Under the pieces are notes generated by a model. That model ran no database searches, had not been told where the DNA came from, and was given only the letters and a program-made list of their open reading frames with translations. The position numbers and the translations under genes were made by a program. From assembly GCF_900099765.1 (NCBI RefSeq), contig NZ_FNDX01000003.1, forward strand, positions 62,001 through 126,000: 64,000 nucleotides of DNA, written 5' to 3'. Shown in pieces: positions 26,512-36,243 of this stretch (position 1 is the first letter of the stretch; each line of letters begins with the position of its first letter). The stretch is from Paenibacillus typhae (GTDB lineage: Bacteria > Bacillota > Bacilli > Paenibacillales > Paenibacillaceae).

Positions 26512-26560
26512 CCTTCGTGTTATTCTTTTTTCGGCAGGCAATCTGATTTTCGTAAAAGTA

Positions 26561-26920
26561 TTACGCGTGTGAGTCTGAAATGCCGACAAGGGCACCCAGC
26601 TTGGCGCCGCCGATCAGATGGTAATGCAGGTGCGGAACGGCTTGTCCGCTGTCTGGTCCGCAGTTATTAATCAAACGGTATCCGGTTTCCGCGACACCAA
26701 GCTCGAGCGCAATCTGCTGGGCAACAGCATGGATCTCAGCGATCAGCGGCAAATCCTCTGCCGTAACATCGTTCATCGAGGCGATGAACTTCTTGGGAAT
26801 AATCAGCACATGCACCGGTGCCGCAGGCTGAATATCATGGAACGCCAGAATCCGCTCGTTCTCGAACACCTTTTTTGAAGGAATTGTGCCCTCAATAATT
26901 TTGCTAAAAACGGTTTCCAT
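26561..26920 (-). CDS. hinT: HIT family (histidine triad) nucleotide-binding protein
   Basis: The 119-residue protein starts METVFSKIIEGTIPSKKVFE. It is an HIT protein, purine nucleoside phosphoramidase type. HVLIIPKKF precedes the triad, and the catalytic motif near the C-terminus is QAVPHLHYHLIGG (HxHxH). The ATG at 26920 has AGGAGG 9 nt upstream. The in-frame extension to 27055 is rejected because it covers a repeated leader. It begins a block that interrupts the Bacillus order between rpsU and mtaB. Confidence 0.93.
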   Translation of the reverse strand: METVFSKIIEGTIPSKKVFENERILAFHDIQPAAPVHVLIIPKKFIASMNDVTAEDLPLIAEIHAVAQQIALELGVAETGYRLINNCGPDSGQAVPHLHYHLIGGAKLGALVGISDSHA

Positions 26921-26929
26921 ACAACACTT

Positions 26930-26988
26930 CCTCCTGAACGTTTTGTGGAGCATACCTGTCTGAGTAGTCTTTGCGGCAAAACCTGCTG
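26930..26988 (-). promoter_or_regulatory. Repeated hairpin/Shine-Dalgarno leader upstream of hinT
   Basis: The minus strand reads GGTTTTGCCGCAAAGACTAC ... GGTATGCTCCACAAAACGTT CAGGAGG. GTTTTG and CAAAAC form the inverted arms and AGGAGG follows the 3' arm. It aligns with the leaders of cdd and prmA. Upstream of this, from about 26990 to 27317, no gene was recognised. Confidence 0.6.
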
Positions 26989-27309
26989 CTTGGAGAGACA
27001 TTTGGTCCCTATGGACCGACTGCCTTACCTTGGAATGCCCGACGCTTCTCGCCATCTGTTTTGTGTGTTCTAATCATACAGGATTTTGGCGCAATACGAA
27101 AGCCGCAGTGAGCCATTTGCAAGCAGTGCAATTCAGGTTGCGGGTAATACAGCCCGGCAGTCACACGTAATCAAAACTGTATCTGTAACAGCAGCTGATA
27201 CGGCCTGAAATCCCCCTGTGAATCTTACCCTACGGATATTGCCATCCTTTCCCGGCAGCAAATATAGGGACGAGCAGTAATTCTTTTTCTCACGATACAT
27301 AAAAAAAGA

Positions 27310-27404
27310 CAAAAAAAAGAAACACCCTATCAGCTGAAAGGCTGATCGGCGGCGAACGTATGAAAAGGAGTGCATCCCGGTCATACGTCCGCCGAGGTGT
27401 TTCT
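27310..27404 (-). terminator. Branched terminator downstream of sbcC
   Basis: On the minus strand the outer arms AGAAACACC and GGTGTTTCT (27318-27326 and 27396-27404) enclose two inner hairpins. One is CGGCGGACGTATGA with TCATACGTTCGCCG; the other is ATCAGC with GCTGAT. A run of eight T follows. This gives a three-way junction ending in a U-tract. Confidence 0.75.
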
Positions 27405-27482
27405 AAAAGATGTCGGCTTAGCTGTATTATAACAGGGGCATGATGGTGTCTCTGTGATTGACATCACATCAAGCCCCCGGTT

Positions 27483-30400
27483 TCACATTTTTTCCAAAAG
27501 AATGTGCGAACCCCCGCCACCCTGCTCGGCAGGAACGACAATCAGCTTGCGCGGCAGCCTGGCCCGGAGCTCGGGAACATGGCTGATAATCCCGACGGAC
27601 AGCTGGTCATTATGCAGCTTCTCGAGGGAAGTGATTACGGTATCCAGCAGTTCTGTATCCAGCGTACCGAACCCTTCATCAAGGAAAAAGAACTGCAGCG
27701 GGTATTGTCCGCGCAGCTGGATCTGTGCCGACAGGGCGAGCGCCAGTGACAGGGAGGTCAGGAACGTCTCACCGCCGGACAAGGTAGAAACCGGCCGGCG
27801 CACTCCCCCGTTGCCGTCATCGCGGATCACGAAGCCGCCGCCGGAGTCGACCTCCAGCGCATAGCGCTGCTTGGACAGAAAGCGCAGCCGCTGCGACGCC
27901 GCCTGGCAGACCTGCATCAGCTGCTCTTCGGCGATATATTCGACGAAGGCATTGCCGCGCAGCACAGTCTGCAGCTTGGACAGCCGGTCCTGCTGCTCTG
28001 CATGACGGGACCGCTGCTCCTCCAGCTCCATCCAGCGGATATGGCGCTGCTGGAGATCCTCCAGGTCGCGCTCGGCACGTGCCCGGCTCCGCAGCGATTC
28101 CTCGTCGTCCTCCTTGCACTGCTTAAGCGCAGCCACGCTTTCCTGCCAGTCTCCGTCGCTGAGGACTTCGCCCTGCAGCTTATCGGCGATGCTCCGCAGC
28201 TGCAGGTTCACTTCAGCTTCCTCCTCACGGTGGCTCCGCACCCGGAGGACAGCCGCCGTCCGTTCTTCCGGCGGCAGGGCTGCAGCTTCGATCTCGGCCG
28301 CTGAAGCAAACGGAGACGACTTCAGGCTCTCTTCCCAGCGCGCAGCAGCTTCGGTGTAATGCTCGCGGGCAGATTCAGCCGCCTGGCGGGCAATGGCCGC
28401 TTCCTTCAGCTCATGCTGCGCCTTCTCGGCGGCCTGGCGGTGGCTTAGCCTGCTGCTCTCAAGCGCAGCCTGCAGGCTGCGCAGCTGCCGCTCGCAATCA
28501 GCAAGCAGCCCGGCAGCGGCCCGGCCGCCGGTCCACTGCTGCAGGCGCTGCGCTTTCTCGCGCTCCAGTGCTTCCTTGCCCTCCAACTGGGCATGCAGCT
28601 GGGCCAGCTCCTTGTCCAGACCGGTAATTTCCTCCTGCAGCGCCTGGACGGCGGTATGTTTGTCCTCCAGGAATTTCACGCTGATCTCCAGCCGTCCCCG
28701 GATTTCCTCCGACTGCTCGTCCTTAAGCTGTATGGCCCGGTAAGCGGCCTCCGCCCCGTTCACCGCCAGTTCCGGGAACAGCGCTGCCCATTCCCCGCGC
28801 AGGCCGGCTAACTGGCCTGCCAGCTCCTCGGCTTTGGCGGCCAGCCCCTGCAGCCAGGCTGTCTCTGCCTCGACGGCAGCCGCTTCCTTATGGCACAGCT
28901 GCTGCTGCTCCTGCATGGACTGCTGCCAGCGGGCAGCTGTGCTGCGCAGCTCTGCCGAGCGGGACTTGCCGGAAGCCAGTCTGGTCTCCAGCTCCGCAAG
29001 CAGCCCGGCATCAGGCGCTTCCGCCTGCACCTGCCCGGCCTGGGCAACGGCAGCGGCGGCCTGCTCCAGGCCCGCAGCAGCCGGCGGATTACCCATAACG
29101 TCCGCCACGCTTCCGCCGTACACCTGCTCGAGCCAGGCTCCGTCCTGTTCCAGCAGGCTGCGGAACAGGTGGCGTGTATCGAGCGCCTGTCTGGCCAGCT
29201 GGCGCACCTGCTGAAGCCGGCGGGCCGTCTCGTCCTCCGCAGTGCCGTCCTGGGCGGACGCAGGCGCGGGGTGATGCTCGCTGCCGCAGACCGGGCAAGG
29301 CAGCCCGTCACGGAGTTCACCGGCGAGTGCAAGCGAGAGCCGGTGAACCTCCTGCTCTTTGAGCGCGGCCTCCAGCGCGCTGCCGTGCTGCTCCAGGCGC
29401 ACGGCAGCTTCCCCTGCGGCGGCTTCCGCAGCCCGCAGGTCCTCCAGGTGCAGCGCTGCCGAGGCGACCAGCCCGCTGCGCTGCACAGCCAGCTCTTGCC
29501 GCCGGCCCTCGGCCGCGGCAAGGCGCGCCTCCGCTGCGGCGAGCACCGCCGCGCGGCCCTGGCGCTCGCGCTCGGCCGAGTCCCACTGGGTCTCGGCCGA
29601 GCGCAGCCCCTGCAGTCTCTGCATGGCTTCCTGCAGAGACTGCCGCTCCTGGGAGCGGACCGCCAGCGGCAGCAGGCTCTGCTGCAGCTCCTGCTGCTTC
29701 TTTTGGCCACGGGCCAAAAGTTCCCGCTCCCGGGCCATCCGCTCCTGCGCGGCGCCCAGCGCGCCGGAGAGCGTCCCGCTGCGCTCCAGCACAGCGGCGC
29801 GCTCCTGCCGCAGCCCGGCGAGCTCGGCTTCGAGCTCAAGCGCGCGGCGGTAAGTGTCTGCGCACTCCCGCAGCGCAGGCTCCTCCGCCTGCAGCGCAGC
29901 CTGGGCCGCCGCTTCGGCTGCGGCAAGCCCCGCCGCTTCCCGCTCAGCGGAAGCGGCAGTCACCTCCTGGCCCTCCGCGCGGGCCAGCCGGCTCTTCCAG
30001 GCCGCTTCCGCACTGCGCCAGGCAGTCAGCACAGGCAGCCGCTGCTCGGCCTCGTCAGCCTGGCCGAGCTTCTGCTCCAGGAGGAGGATACCGTCCTCCT
30101 GGGCAAGCAGCGCCTGCCGCTTGGCCTCGCGGCGGGTGCGCTCCTCCTGCAGTTCGCGGATCTTCGCGAAGCGGTCTGAACGCTGCTGGGCTTCCTCCAG
30201 CAGCCTGCGGCACTCCTCTGCGCGGCGGGCCGCTTCCGTAAGCCGCACTTCCGCCGCCTCAACGTCTGCTTTACCGGCGCTGCCGAGCCCCTGCTGCTCA
30301 GCCTCCAGTGCGCGCAGCGCGGCTTCATTGTCCTTGACCCTGCGGCTGAGCTTCAGTGCCAGCTGGTCCCCGTACTGCTCCAGGTGAAAGAGACGCTGGA

Positions 30401-30911
30401 GCATCTGTCTGCGGTCAACACCCCGCAGCGACAGGAACTCGGCGAATTTGCCCTGGGGCAGCACGACCGCCCGGGTAAAGTCGTCCATCTTGAGCCCGAT
30501 ATGCTCCTCCACACAGCGGGTAACATCAGCCAGCTTGTCCGCAAGGACATGATCGCCGTCCTCCGTAAGCTCAATAAACCGGCTGATCGTATTGCTGACC
30601 GACTGATCGCCGGTGCGCTTGAACTTCCGTTCCACCCTGAAGCGGCGGGGGCCTGAAGAGGAGACCAGCTCAAAGGTAAAGGCTACGCTAAGCTGATCCT
30701 CGGAATGGTTCATGATTCCCTGCGTACCGTTCACCGCACGCTCCACCTTGCCGTACATCGCCAGCGTTATGGCATCCAGCAGGCTGGACTTGCCGCTGCC
30801 TGTCGGGCCAAAGATCCCGAACAGCCCTGTCTCGGTCAGACTGGCAAAATCTATCTCCTGCTGCTCCCTGTAGCTCTGTAGTCCGGACAATTTTAATAGA
30901 ATCGGCTTCAC
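27483..30911 (-). CDS. sbcC: Exonuclease subunit SbcC (Rad50-like)
   Basis: The 1142-residue SMC-like ATPase acts with SbcD to cut hairpins and process DNA ends. Walker A is GIFGPTGSGKSSLLDAITLA near residue 40. Two very long coiled-coil arms rich in Glu, Ala, Gln and Arg surround the zinc hook CPVCGSEHHP (about residue 538). The C-terminal half has the signature TLSGGETFLTSLSLALALS and Walker B FFFLDEGFGTLD. Length is normal. The arms are strikingly GC-rich and Ala-rich, which creates long antisense frames. Directly downstream of sbcD (1-nt gap). Confidence 0.97.
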   Translation of the reverse strand: MKPILLKLSGLQSYREQQEIDFASLTETGLFGIFGPTGSGKSSLLDAITLAMYGKVERAVNGTQGIMNHSEDQLSVAFTFELVSSSGPRRFRVERKFKRTGDQSVSNTISRFIELTEDGDHVLADKLADVTRCVEEHIGLKMDDFTRAVVLPQGKFAEFLSLRGVDRRQMLQRLFHLEQYGDQLALKLSRRVKDNEAALRALEAEQQGLGSAGKADVEAAEVRLTEAARRAEECRRLLEEAQQRSDRFAKIRELQEERTRREAKRQALLAQEDGILLLEQKLGQADEAEQRLPVLTAWRSAEAAWKSRLARAEGQEVTAASAEREAAGLAAAEAAAQAALQAEEPALRECADTYRRALELEAELAGLRQERAAVLERSGTLSGALGAAQERMARERELLARGQKKQQELQQSLLPLAVRSQERQSLQEAMQRLQGLRSAETQWDSAERERQGRAAVLAAAEARLAAAEGRRQELAVQRSGLVASAALHLEDLRAAEAAAGEAAVRLEQHGSALEAALKEQEVHRLSLALAGELRDGLPCPVCGSEHHPAPASAQDGTAEDETARRLQQVRQLARQALDTRHLFRSLLEQDGAWLEQVYGGSVADVMGNPPAAAGLEQAAAAVAQAGQVQAEAPDAGLLAELETRLASGKSRSAELRSTAARWQQSMQEQQQLCHKEAAAVEAETAWLQGLAAKAEELAGQLAGLRGEWAALFPELAVNGAEAAYRAIQLKDEQSEEIRGRLEISVKFLEDKHTAVQALQEEITGLDKELAQLHAQLEGKEALEREKAQRLQQWTGGRAAAGLLADCERQLRSLQAALESSRLSHRQAAEKAQHELKEAAIARQAAESAREHYTEAAARWEESLKSSPFASAAEIEAAALPPEERTAAVLRVRSHREEEAEVNLQLRSIADKLQGEVLSDGDWQESVAALKQCKEDDEESLRSRARAERDLEDLQQRHIRWMELEEQRSRHAEQQDRLSKLQTVLRGNAFVEYIAEEQLMQVCQAASQRLRFLSKQRYALEVDSGGGFVIRDDGNGGVRRPVSTLSGGETFLTSLSLALALSAQIQLRGQYPLQFFFLDEGFGTLDTELLDTVITSLEKLHNDQLSVGIISHVPELRARLPRKLIVVPAEQGGGGSHILLEKM

Positions 30912-30912
30912 G

Positions 30913-32097
30913 TCAGCCCACCTCCCCTTCCTCCGGCTGGCGCCGGTCCTCTTCTTCCGCCAGCTCCAGGAACAGCCGGATCAGTTCATCCTCCGGTTCT
31001 GCGCCGCCGGTCTGCCGCTGGTAAAACTTGCGGAACAGCTCCTGGACCGGCATGCGCGACCGGGCGGTCTGTTCGAGCTCCAGCTCCATCTGCGGATAGA
31101 CCGGTCGGATATGAATAATCCCTTCCCGCGCCTTGCGCAGACGCTGGATATCATTCAGCGACATCGCTTCCGTCAGCCGCAGCTCCAGATCGATAAAAGC
31201 GTTGGCGTCACGGCCCTCATCAAGCCAGCTGTAGACCTCCTGCAGCCCGCCGGAGGATTTCCAGTTCACAAGCGGACGGCCGCAGCTGAGATAAATCTCC
31301 TCAAATACCGGCTCGCCCCCGGGAGCAACATCCACCATCGTTACCGATTTGGCCTGGCCTGCTTCGGAAAAGCTGTAGGCCAGCGGCGATCCGCTGTAAC
31401 GGATCATTCCGTCCCCTTTAACCCGCTGGGCGCGGTGCAGATGCCCGAGCGCTGTATACTGGGAGCCGCAGGACAAGGCAGACGGATCTACCGTGTACGC
31501 ACCGCCGACCTGGATCGGACGCTCCGAATCACTCTCCACACCGCCCAGCACATAAATATGGCTCATTGCCAGGTTTACCGTCTGCGGCGTAAACTCCCGG
31601 CCCAGCAGCTTCATCAGCCTGCCGACTCTGGCACTGTAAGCCAGCCGCAGCTCGTCTTCCCCGCTCTCTCCGGCGAGGAGCTCACCCAGACGGGCTTCTG
31701 AGGGATACGGGAGGGCAGCGATTTTGGCAATTTCGCCCGTCCGCACCGCATGCACCGTTACCGGCTCCGAAGTAGGCATACCGACCAGTGTAATGCCCTG
31801 TCTGCGCACCAGCGGGGAGACGGAGGCCACACGTTCCGGCTGGTCATGGTTGCCCGAGATGACCACAAGCGGCCTGCCGCCCGCAGTCAGCCTGGCTGCC
31901 GCATCATAGAACAGCTGCTCAGCCGCCGCCGGAGGATTGACCGAATCATAGACATCCCCCGCCATCAAAATAAGATCCGCCTGCCCGGCGTCGGCAATTT
32001 CAACCAGCTCGTCAATGAACTGCTCCTGCTCCTTCTGCCGGCTCCGGCCTTCCAGCGTACGGCCCAAGTGCCAGTCGCCTGTATGCAATATGCGCAT
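30913..32097 (-). CDS. sbcD: Exonuclease subunit SbcD (Mre11-like)
   Basis: The 394-residue metallophosphoesterase is the nuclease partner of SbcC. The phosphodiesterase motifs appear in order: HTGDWHLGR (motif I), ILMAGDVYDSVNPP (II), VVISGNHDQPER (III), LAMSHIYVLGG (IV) and YTALGHLHRAQ (V, GHxH). The C-terminal ~110 residues form the capping/SbcC-binding region. The gene ends 1 nt before sbcC. It follows addA by about 60 nt, likely one repair operon. Confidence 0.97.
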   Translation of the reverse strand: MRILHTGDWHLGRTLEGRSRQKEQEQFIDELVEIADAGQADLILMAGDVYDSVNPPAAAEQLFYDAAARLTAGGRPLVVISGNHDQPERVASVSPLVRRQGITLVGMPTSEPVTVHAVRTGEIAKIAALPYPSEARLGELLAGESGEDELRLAYSARVGRLMKLLGREFTPQTVNLAMSHIYVLGGVESDSERPIQVGGAYTVDPSALSCGSQYTALGHLHRAQRVKGDGMIRYSGSPLAYSFSEAGQAKSVTMVDVAPGGEPVFEEIYLSCGRPLVNWKSSGGLQEVYSWLDEGRDANAFIDLELRLTEAMSLNDIQRLRKAREGIIHIRPVYPQMELELEQTARSRMPVQELFRKFYQRQTGGAEPEDELIRLFLELAEEEDRRQPEEGEVG

Positions 32098-32157
32098 TTC
32101 CGCCCTCTTTTCCCCGCCAACTTTGCGGTATTCGTTGTATCAAAATATTTAATAGAT

Positions 32158-35100
32158 TTACAGACTCACAGCATGCCCGCCGTCAAAAAAGTACAGCCAG
32201 ATCTCGCTGACCCTCTCGCCTGTGATGTCCTGCAGCGCTCTGCTGTACAGCTCAAGCTGGAAACGGTATTTCTCCTTCAGCCCGTCCAGCCCGCCTGTAT
32301 GCTCCAGTACGGCATCTGTTTTGTAATCGACCAGGATCAGCCGTCCGTTCTCGCGGAACAGGCAGTCGATGACCCCCTGAATCAGCACGGCTTCCGCAAG
32401 CGCACCTGCGCCGGTCATCCCGCTCTCAGCCGCCTGCTCATAATAATCAAGTCCCTCGTAAGCCTCGCCGGCCGGAACCATATAACTGAACGGCTGCTCT
32501 CTCTGCTTCCACTCGGCGTCCAGCAATCTGCGTCCCAGCTCACTTCTATAAAAAGCTTCCACTTCATCGAGTTTAACCGCCTCAGCCTGCTCACCGCTCA
32601 GGATGGCAACCCTGGCAAGACGCGCCAGCGTCGCTTCCAGCACGGCACGGTCAACCGGTCCCTCCAGCGGAACATGCTGCATTACCGTATGATAGGCGGT
32701 ACCGCGCTCCGCACCTGTCAGGCCGCGCTTCTCCATAAATTTGGGCCGGCGCAGATGAAGGCTGTCCGCACGTGAAACCGGTGCTGTGCCCGGACTTTCC
32801 TTCCGTCCGCCGGCTTCAGCACGCTCCTCCAGCAGATCAAATGAGGGCTGGTCCTGCAGCGACAGCATGGATTTCAGCTCCGTAACCGATGTCTTCGCCG
32901 GAATAGCGGAGGCTGCAGCCAGCGGATACTGCCATTCGAGTCTGGCGGCAATCTCCCCAGCCGCTGCTGTAGAATAGGCGGTTACCGCCTTGCCTTTGCG
33001 CAGCGCTTCAAGCACCTGCCGCTTCTCCTCATGTTTATCTGCATCGTCCTCCGCAGCAAAAGAAGAGCTTGAGCTTAAAGAAGCGGCATTCTGTACGGAA
33101 ATACTCCAGTTGGAGCTGTCGCCGTGCAGCACCGCCGATCCCGTCCCCTCTATACCGGCCAGCTTGCGCAGAATGGCTGCGGCAGGATGGCGGATCAGCG
33201 CCGGGCCGACCCAATCCAGATAGCTGCGGCCCCTGGCCAGCAGATGATCGGCAAGCAGCAGCTCCTCACGGTTCTGCGTGCCTGCCCAGGCAGTTACTGT
33301 CCGCGGTACATCACGCAACGTGCCGACGAGAATCATTTTGTCACGCGGCCGGGTTAAAGCTACATACAGTACACGCATCTCCTCGGCCAGCAGCTCCAGC
33401 CGGGACCGCCGGTTGATCGCCAGAAACGGCAGCGTCGGATAGCTGACTCTCGTCTCCCGCTCCACAAAGCGCGGGCCGAAGCCAAGCTCCTTATGCATCA
33501 GGAACGGAGAATGCAGATCCTGGCGGTTGAACTGCTTCGCCATCCCGGCGATGAAGACAACCGGGAATTCCAGACCTTTGGACTTATGGATCGTCATGAT
33601 ATTTACCCCGCCGGTTTCTTCACCGGTTCCTGCAGCAACACCCAGGTCACCCCCGTTTTCACGGAGACGGTTAATAAAGACGAGAAAGCGGAACAGCCCG
33701 CGGGCTGTAGTATCCTTTTCGAACTGGACAGCCCGGTCATACAAGGCTTTGAGGTTGTTCTGGCGCTGGAAGCCGCCCGGCAGACCGCCGACCCATTCCA
33801 GATACCCGCTTTCCCCGTAAATGCGCCAGATCAGCGTGCTCAGGCTCCCCTGCCTTGCGGCATTTCTCCAGCCCTCAAGCCGGTTAAGGAAATGCTGCAG
33901 CTTCTCACGCAGCCGCGGCGGGATCTGTATTGCAGAATCTGCGCCGGAATCTGTAGAGCCGGAATGTTCCAGTGCTGCTGCAATCTCCGCCTGAGCCTGA
34001 TCATCGGACCCGGTTCCGGCCGTTTGCCCCCCGGCAGCCGCTATGAGAGCGTCATAGAAAGTCCCGTTGCTGCACAGACGGACAGCGGCCAGCTCCTCCT
34101 CGGTCAAACCGACAACGGGCGAGCGGAGCACACCGGCCAGCGGAATGTCCTGGCTCGGATTATCAGTGATCTGCAGCAGCGAAAGGGCGATTTCTACTTC
34201 GGTAGCCTGAAAATAGCCCTTGTTCTGGTCCCCGAAGGCCGGAATGCCTTCCAGGCGCAGCTCTTCGATCATCAGCGGTGTCCAGATCCGGGCCGAGCGC
34301 AGCAGTATAACGATGTCCCCGTAGACAACCGGACGCATCAGCTTCTGTGACTTATCATAGATCAGCAGCGGTGCGCCGCCGGTCATACCGGTCATCTGCG
34401 AGATGCGCCGGGCAATGGCCCGCGCTTCCAGCTGCGCCGTTTCGCTCTCGATGGCATCATTCTCCTGTACCGGGATTTCACCGTCTTCCCCGGCTTCTTC
34501 TGTCCGTCCGCCGGAGGAAGATCCCTTGTCAATCAGCAATAGCTCAGGGGCAAAATAAGTATCCGGCCCCTTCTCGGCCGCACCGGGAAAGTTCGCCCCG
34601 TAGACGAGCTCAGCCCGTTCATCATAGCTGATCTCGGCGACCGTCTTGTCCATAATCTGCCGAAACACCATATTAACGGCATTCACGACCTCCATCCGGC
34701 TGCGGAAATTGCGGGCCAGATCAATAACCATACCGCTCGGAGCATTCCCGTCTTCTGCGCCTGCAGCAGACGTGTTCTCAGCTTCAACGCCTCCTGCTGC
34801 ACTGAAGCTGTTGTATTTGTCCAGGAACAGCCCCGGCTCGGCAAGCCTGAACCGGTAGATGCTCTGCTTCATGTCGCCGACCATGAACCGGTTCCCCGGG
34901 GCCTCACGCGCAATCAGCCGGACAATCTCCTCCTGCACACTGTTCGTATCCTGATATTCATCGAGCAGCACCTCATCGAACTGCTCACGGTATTCCACCG
35001 CGGCATCCGAAGGAAGCGAATGGCCCGGCTGTGAATCAGGATGACGCAGAATCTGCAGGCAGTAATGCTCCAGATCACTGAAGTCGACCAGCCCCCGGCC

Positions 35101-36243
35101 GGCCTTCTCCTGGCGGTAACGCTCACCGAAGGCGATAACAGTCTCCGCCAGCTCATGCATCAGCGGAGCCGCCTCATGCAGCTCTGCCAGAAAAGCATCA
35201 GCGGGACGGCCGAACAGTGATTTCTGCAGCTCCAGCAGACTCTTCTTCACATTGTCGCGAAGCTCCTTGACCATCTCCTGCAGCCCGGGATCGGTCGAGT
35301 CCTTCCGGCAGGCCTTCAGCTTGCCGAAATAGATTTCCACAAACACATCATACAGCTCCGCCCAGGGCCGCGAGGCAAGAGCCTCCTGCATACCTTGCAC
35401 CATGGCCAAATCCTCGGCCAGATTATCCGCATACGGGGCAGGCCCGCCCGGCTGCAGGGCGATTTCCCTGGCTTGCATCAGCTGGCTGGCAGCTCCGTCC
35501 AGCGTCAGCTTGGCTTCAGCCAGGATGCTCTGCACCCATGGGGTCTCTCCCAGGCTCTCCGTGTCCGGCAGGGCAAAATCAGCCGCAGTGTCCCGCAGCC
35601 ACTGATCGGGCCACGGATGGCTGCGCGAAAAGTCATGCAGCCGCTGTATTAACGCATGCACCGCATCATCGCTGCGTTCCCCGCTGAACCAGTCTGCCAG
35701 CTGCACAAATACAGGGTCTTCCTCATCCTCATTCATTTCCCCGTATTTTTCCTCCAGCAGCTCTTCCAGCAGCTCCTGGCGCATCATTTCCGCCTCATGC
35801 TCATTCAGAATCCGGAAGCCCGGATCGATCGGGATGATCTGATAATATCTGCGGATGACCTCCAGGCAAAAGGAATGCAGCGTTGTAATCGAAGCTCTGC
35901 CCAGCAGGGCGAGCTGGCGGCGCAGATGATCGGTCTCCAGGCTCTGCCCGCCTGAGGCACCCTCCGCCTCCTCCAGCTTCTGTTCCAGTGCTTCACGGAT
36001 CCGCTGGCGCATCTCAGACGCCGCTGCTTTGGTGAACGTGGCGACGAGCAGCCGGTCCACACTGAAGCCGGTTTCCGCCCGGCTGATTTTGCGGATAATC
36101 CGCTCCACCAGTACGGCCGTTTTGCCTGAGCCTGCCGCAGCAGCAACCAGTATATCGTCACCGCTTTCGGCGATCGCCCGCCACTGGTCGTCACTCCAAA
36201 AGCTGCCTTCCGGCTTCGGTTCTATTTCCGCTCTGATCCTCAC
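32158..36243 (-). CDS. addA: ATP-dependent helicase/nuclease subunit A (AddA)
   Basis: The 1361-residue UvrD-like helicase/nuclease subunit of AddAB processes double-strand breaks. Helicase motifs include DDQWRAIAESGDDILVAAAA (Q/I), GSGKTAVLVERI (Walker A), LLVATFTKAAASEMRQRI (Ia), LLDEYQDTNSVQEEIV (II), VFIAGMAKQFNRQDL and EEMRVLYVALTRPRDKMILV (VI). The C-terminal RecB-type nuclease has the GTAYHTVMQHVPL and LVDYKTDAV motifs. Length is slightly above B. subtilis AddA (~1230). It overlaps addB by 4 nt. Confidence 0.97.
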   Translation of the reverse strand: MRIRAEIEPKPEGSFWSDDQWRAIAESGDDILVAAAAGSGKTAVLVERIIRKISRAETGFSVDRLLVATFTKAAASEMRQRIREALEQKLEEAEGASGGQSLETDHLRRQLALLGRASITTLHSFCLEVIRRYYQIIPIDPGFRILNEHEAEMMRQELLEELLEEKYGEMNEDEEDPVFVQLADWFSGERSDDAVHALIQRLHDFSRSHPWPDQWLRDTAADFALPDTESLGETPWVQSILAEAKLTLDGAASQLMQAREIALQPGGPAPYADNLAEDLAMVQGMQEALASRPWAELYDVFVEIYFGKLKACRKDSTDPGLQEMVKELRDNVKKSLLELQKSLFGRPADAFLAELHEAAPLMHELAETVIAFGERYRQEKAGRGLVDFSDLEHYCLQILRHPDSQPGHSLPSDAAVEYREQFDEVLLDEYQDTNSVQEEIVRLIAREAPGNRFMVGDMKQSIYRFRLAEPGLFLDKYNSFSAAGGVEAENTSAAGAEDGNAPSGMVIDLARNFRSRMEVVNAVNMVFRQIMDKTVAEISYDERAELVYGANFPGAAEKGPDTYFAPELLLIDKGSSSGGRTEEAGEDGEIPVQENDAIESETAQLEARAIARRISQMTGMTGGAPLLIYDKSQKLMRPVVYGDIVILLRSARIWTPLMIEELRLEGIPAFGDQNKGYFQATEVEIALSLLQITDNPSQDIPLAGVLRSPVVGLTEEELAAVRLCSNGTFYDALIAAAGGQTAGTGSDDQAQAEIAAALEHSGSTDSGADSAIQIPPRLREKLQHFLNRLEGWRNAARQGSLSTLIWRIYGESGYLEWVGGLPGGFQRQNNLKALYDRAVQFEKDTTARGLFRFLVFINRLRENGGDLGVAAGTGEETGGVNIMTIHKSKGLEFPVVFIAGMAKQFNRQDLHSPFLMHKELGFGPRFVERETRVSYPTLPFLAINRRSRLELLAEEMRVLYVALTRPRDKMILVGTLRDVPRTVTAWAGTQNREELLLADHLLARGRSYLDWVGPALIRHPAAAILRKLAGIEGTGSAVLHGDSSNWSISVQNAASLSSSSSFAAEDDADKHEEKRQVLEALRKGKAVTAYSTAAAGEIAARLEWQYPLAAASAIPAKTSVTELKSMLSLQDQPSFDLLEERAEAGGRKESPGTAPVSRADSLHLRRPKFMEKRGLTGAERGTAYHTVMQHVPLEGPVDRAVLEATLARLARVAILSGEQAEAVKLDEVEAFYRSELGRRLLDAEWKQREQPFSYMVPAGEAYEGLDYYEQAAESGMTGAGALAEAVLIQGVIDCLFRENGRLILVDYKTDAVLEHTGGLDGLKEKYRFQLELYSRALQDITGERVSEIWLYFFDGGHAVSL

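Noticed and set aside
26921..27055. 45-residue N-terminal extension of the HIT protein
   Set aside because: It covers the repeated leader and the ribosome binding site of the ATG at 26920.
28890..30179. 429-codon plus-strand frame, Arg/Leu/Gln-rich
   Set aside because: It is antisense to the GC-rich coiled-coil arms of sbcC; composition is typical of a shadow frame and no domain is visible.
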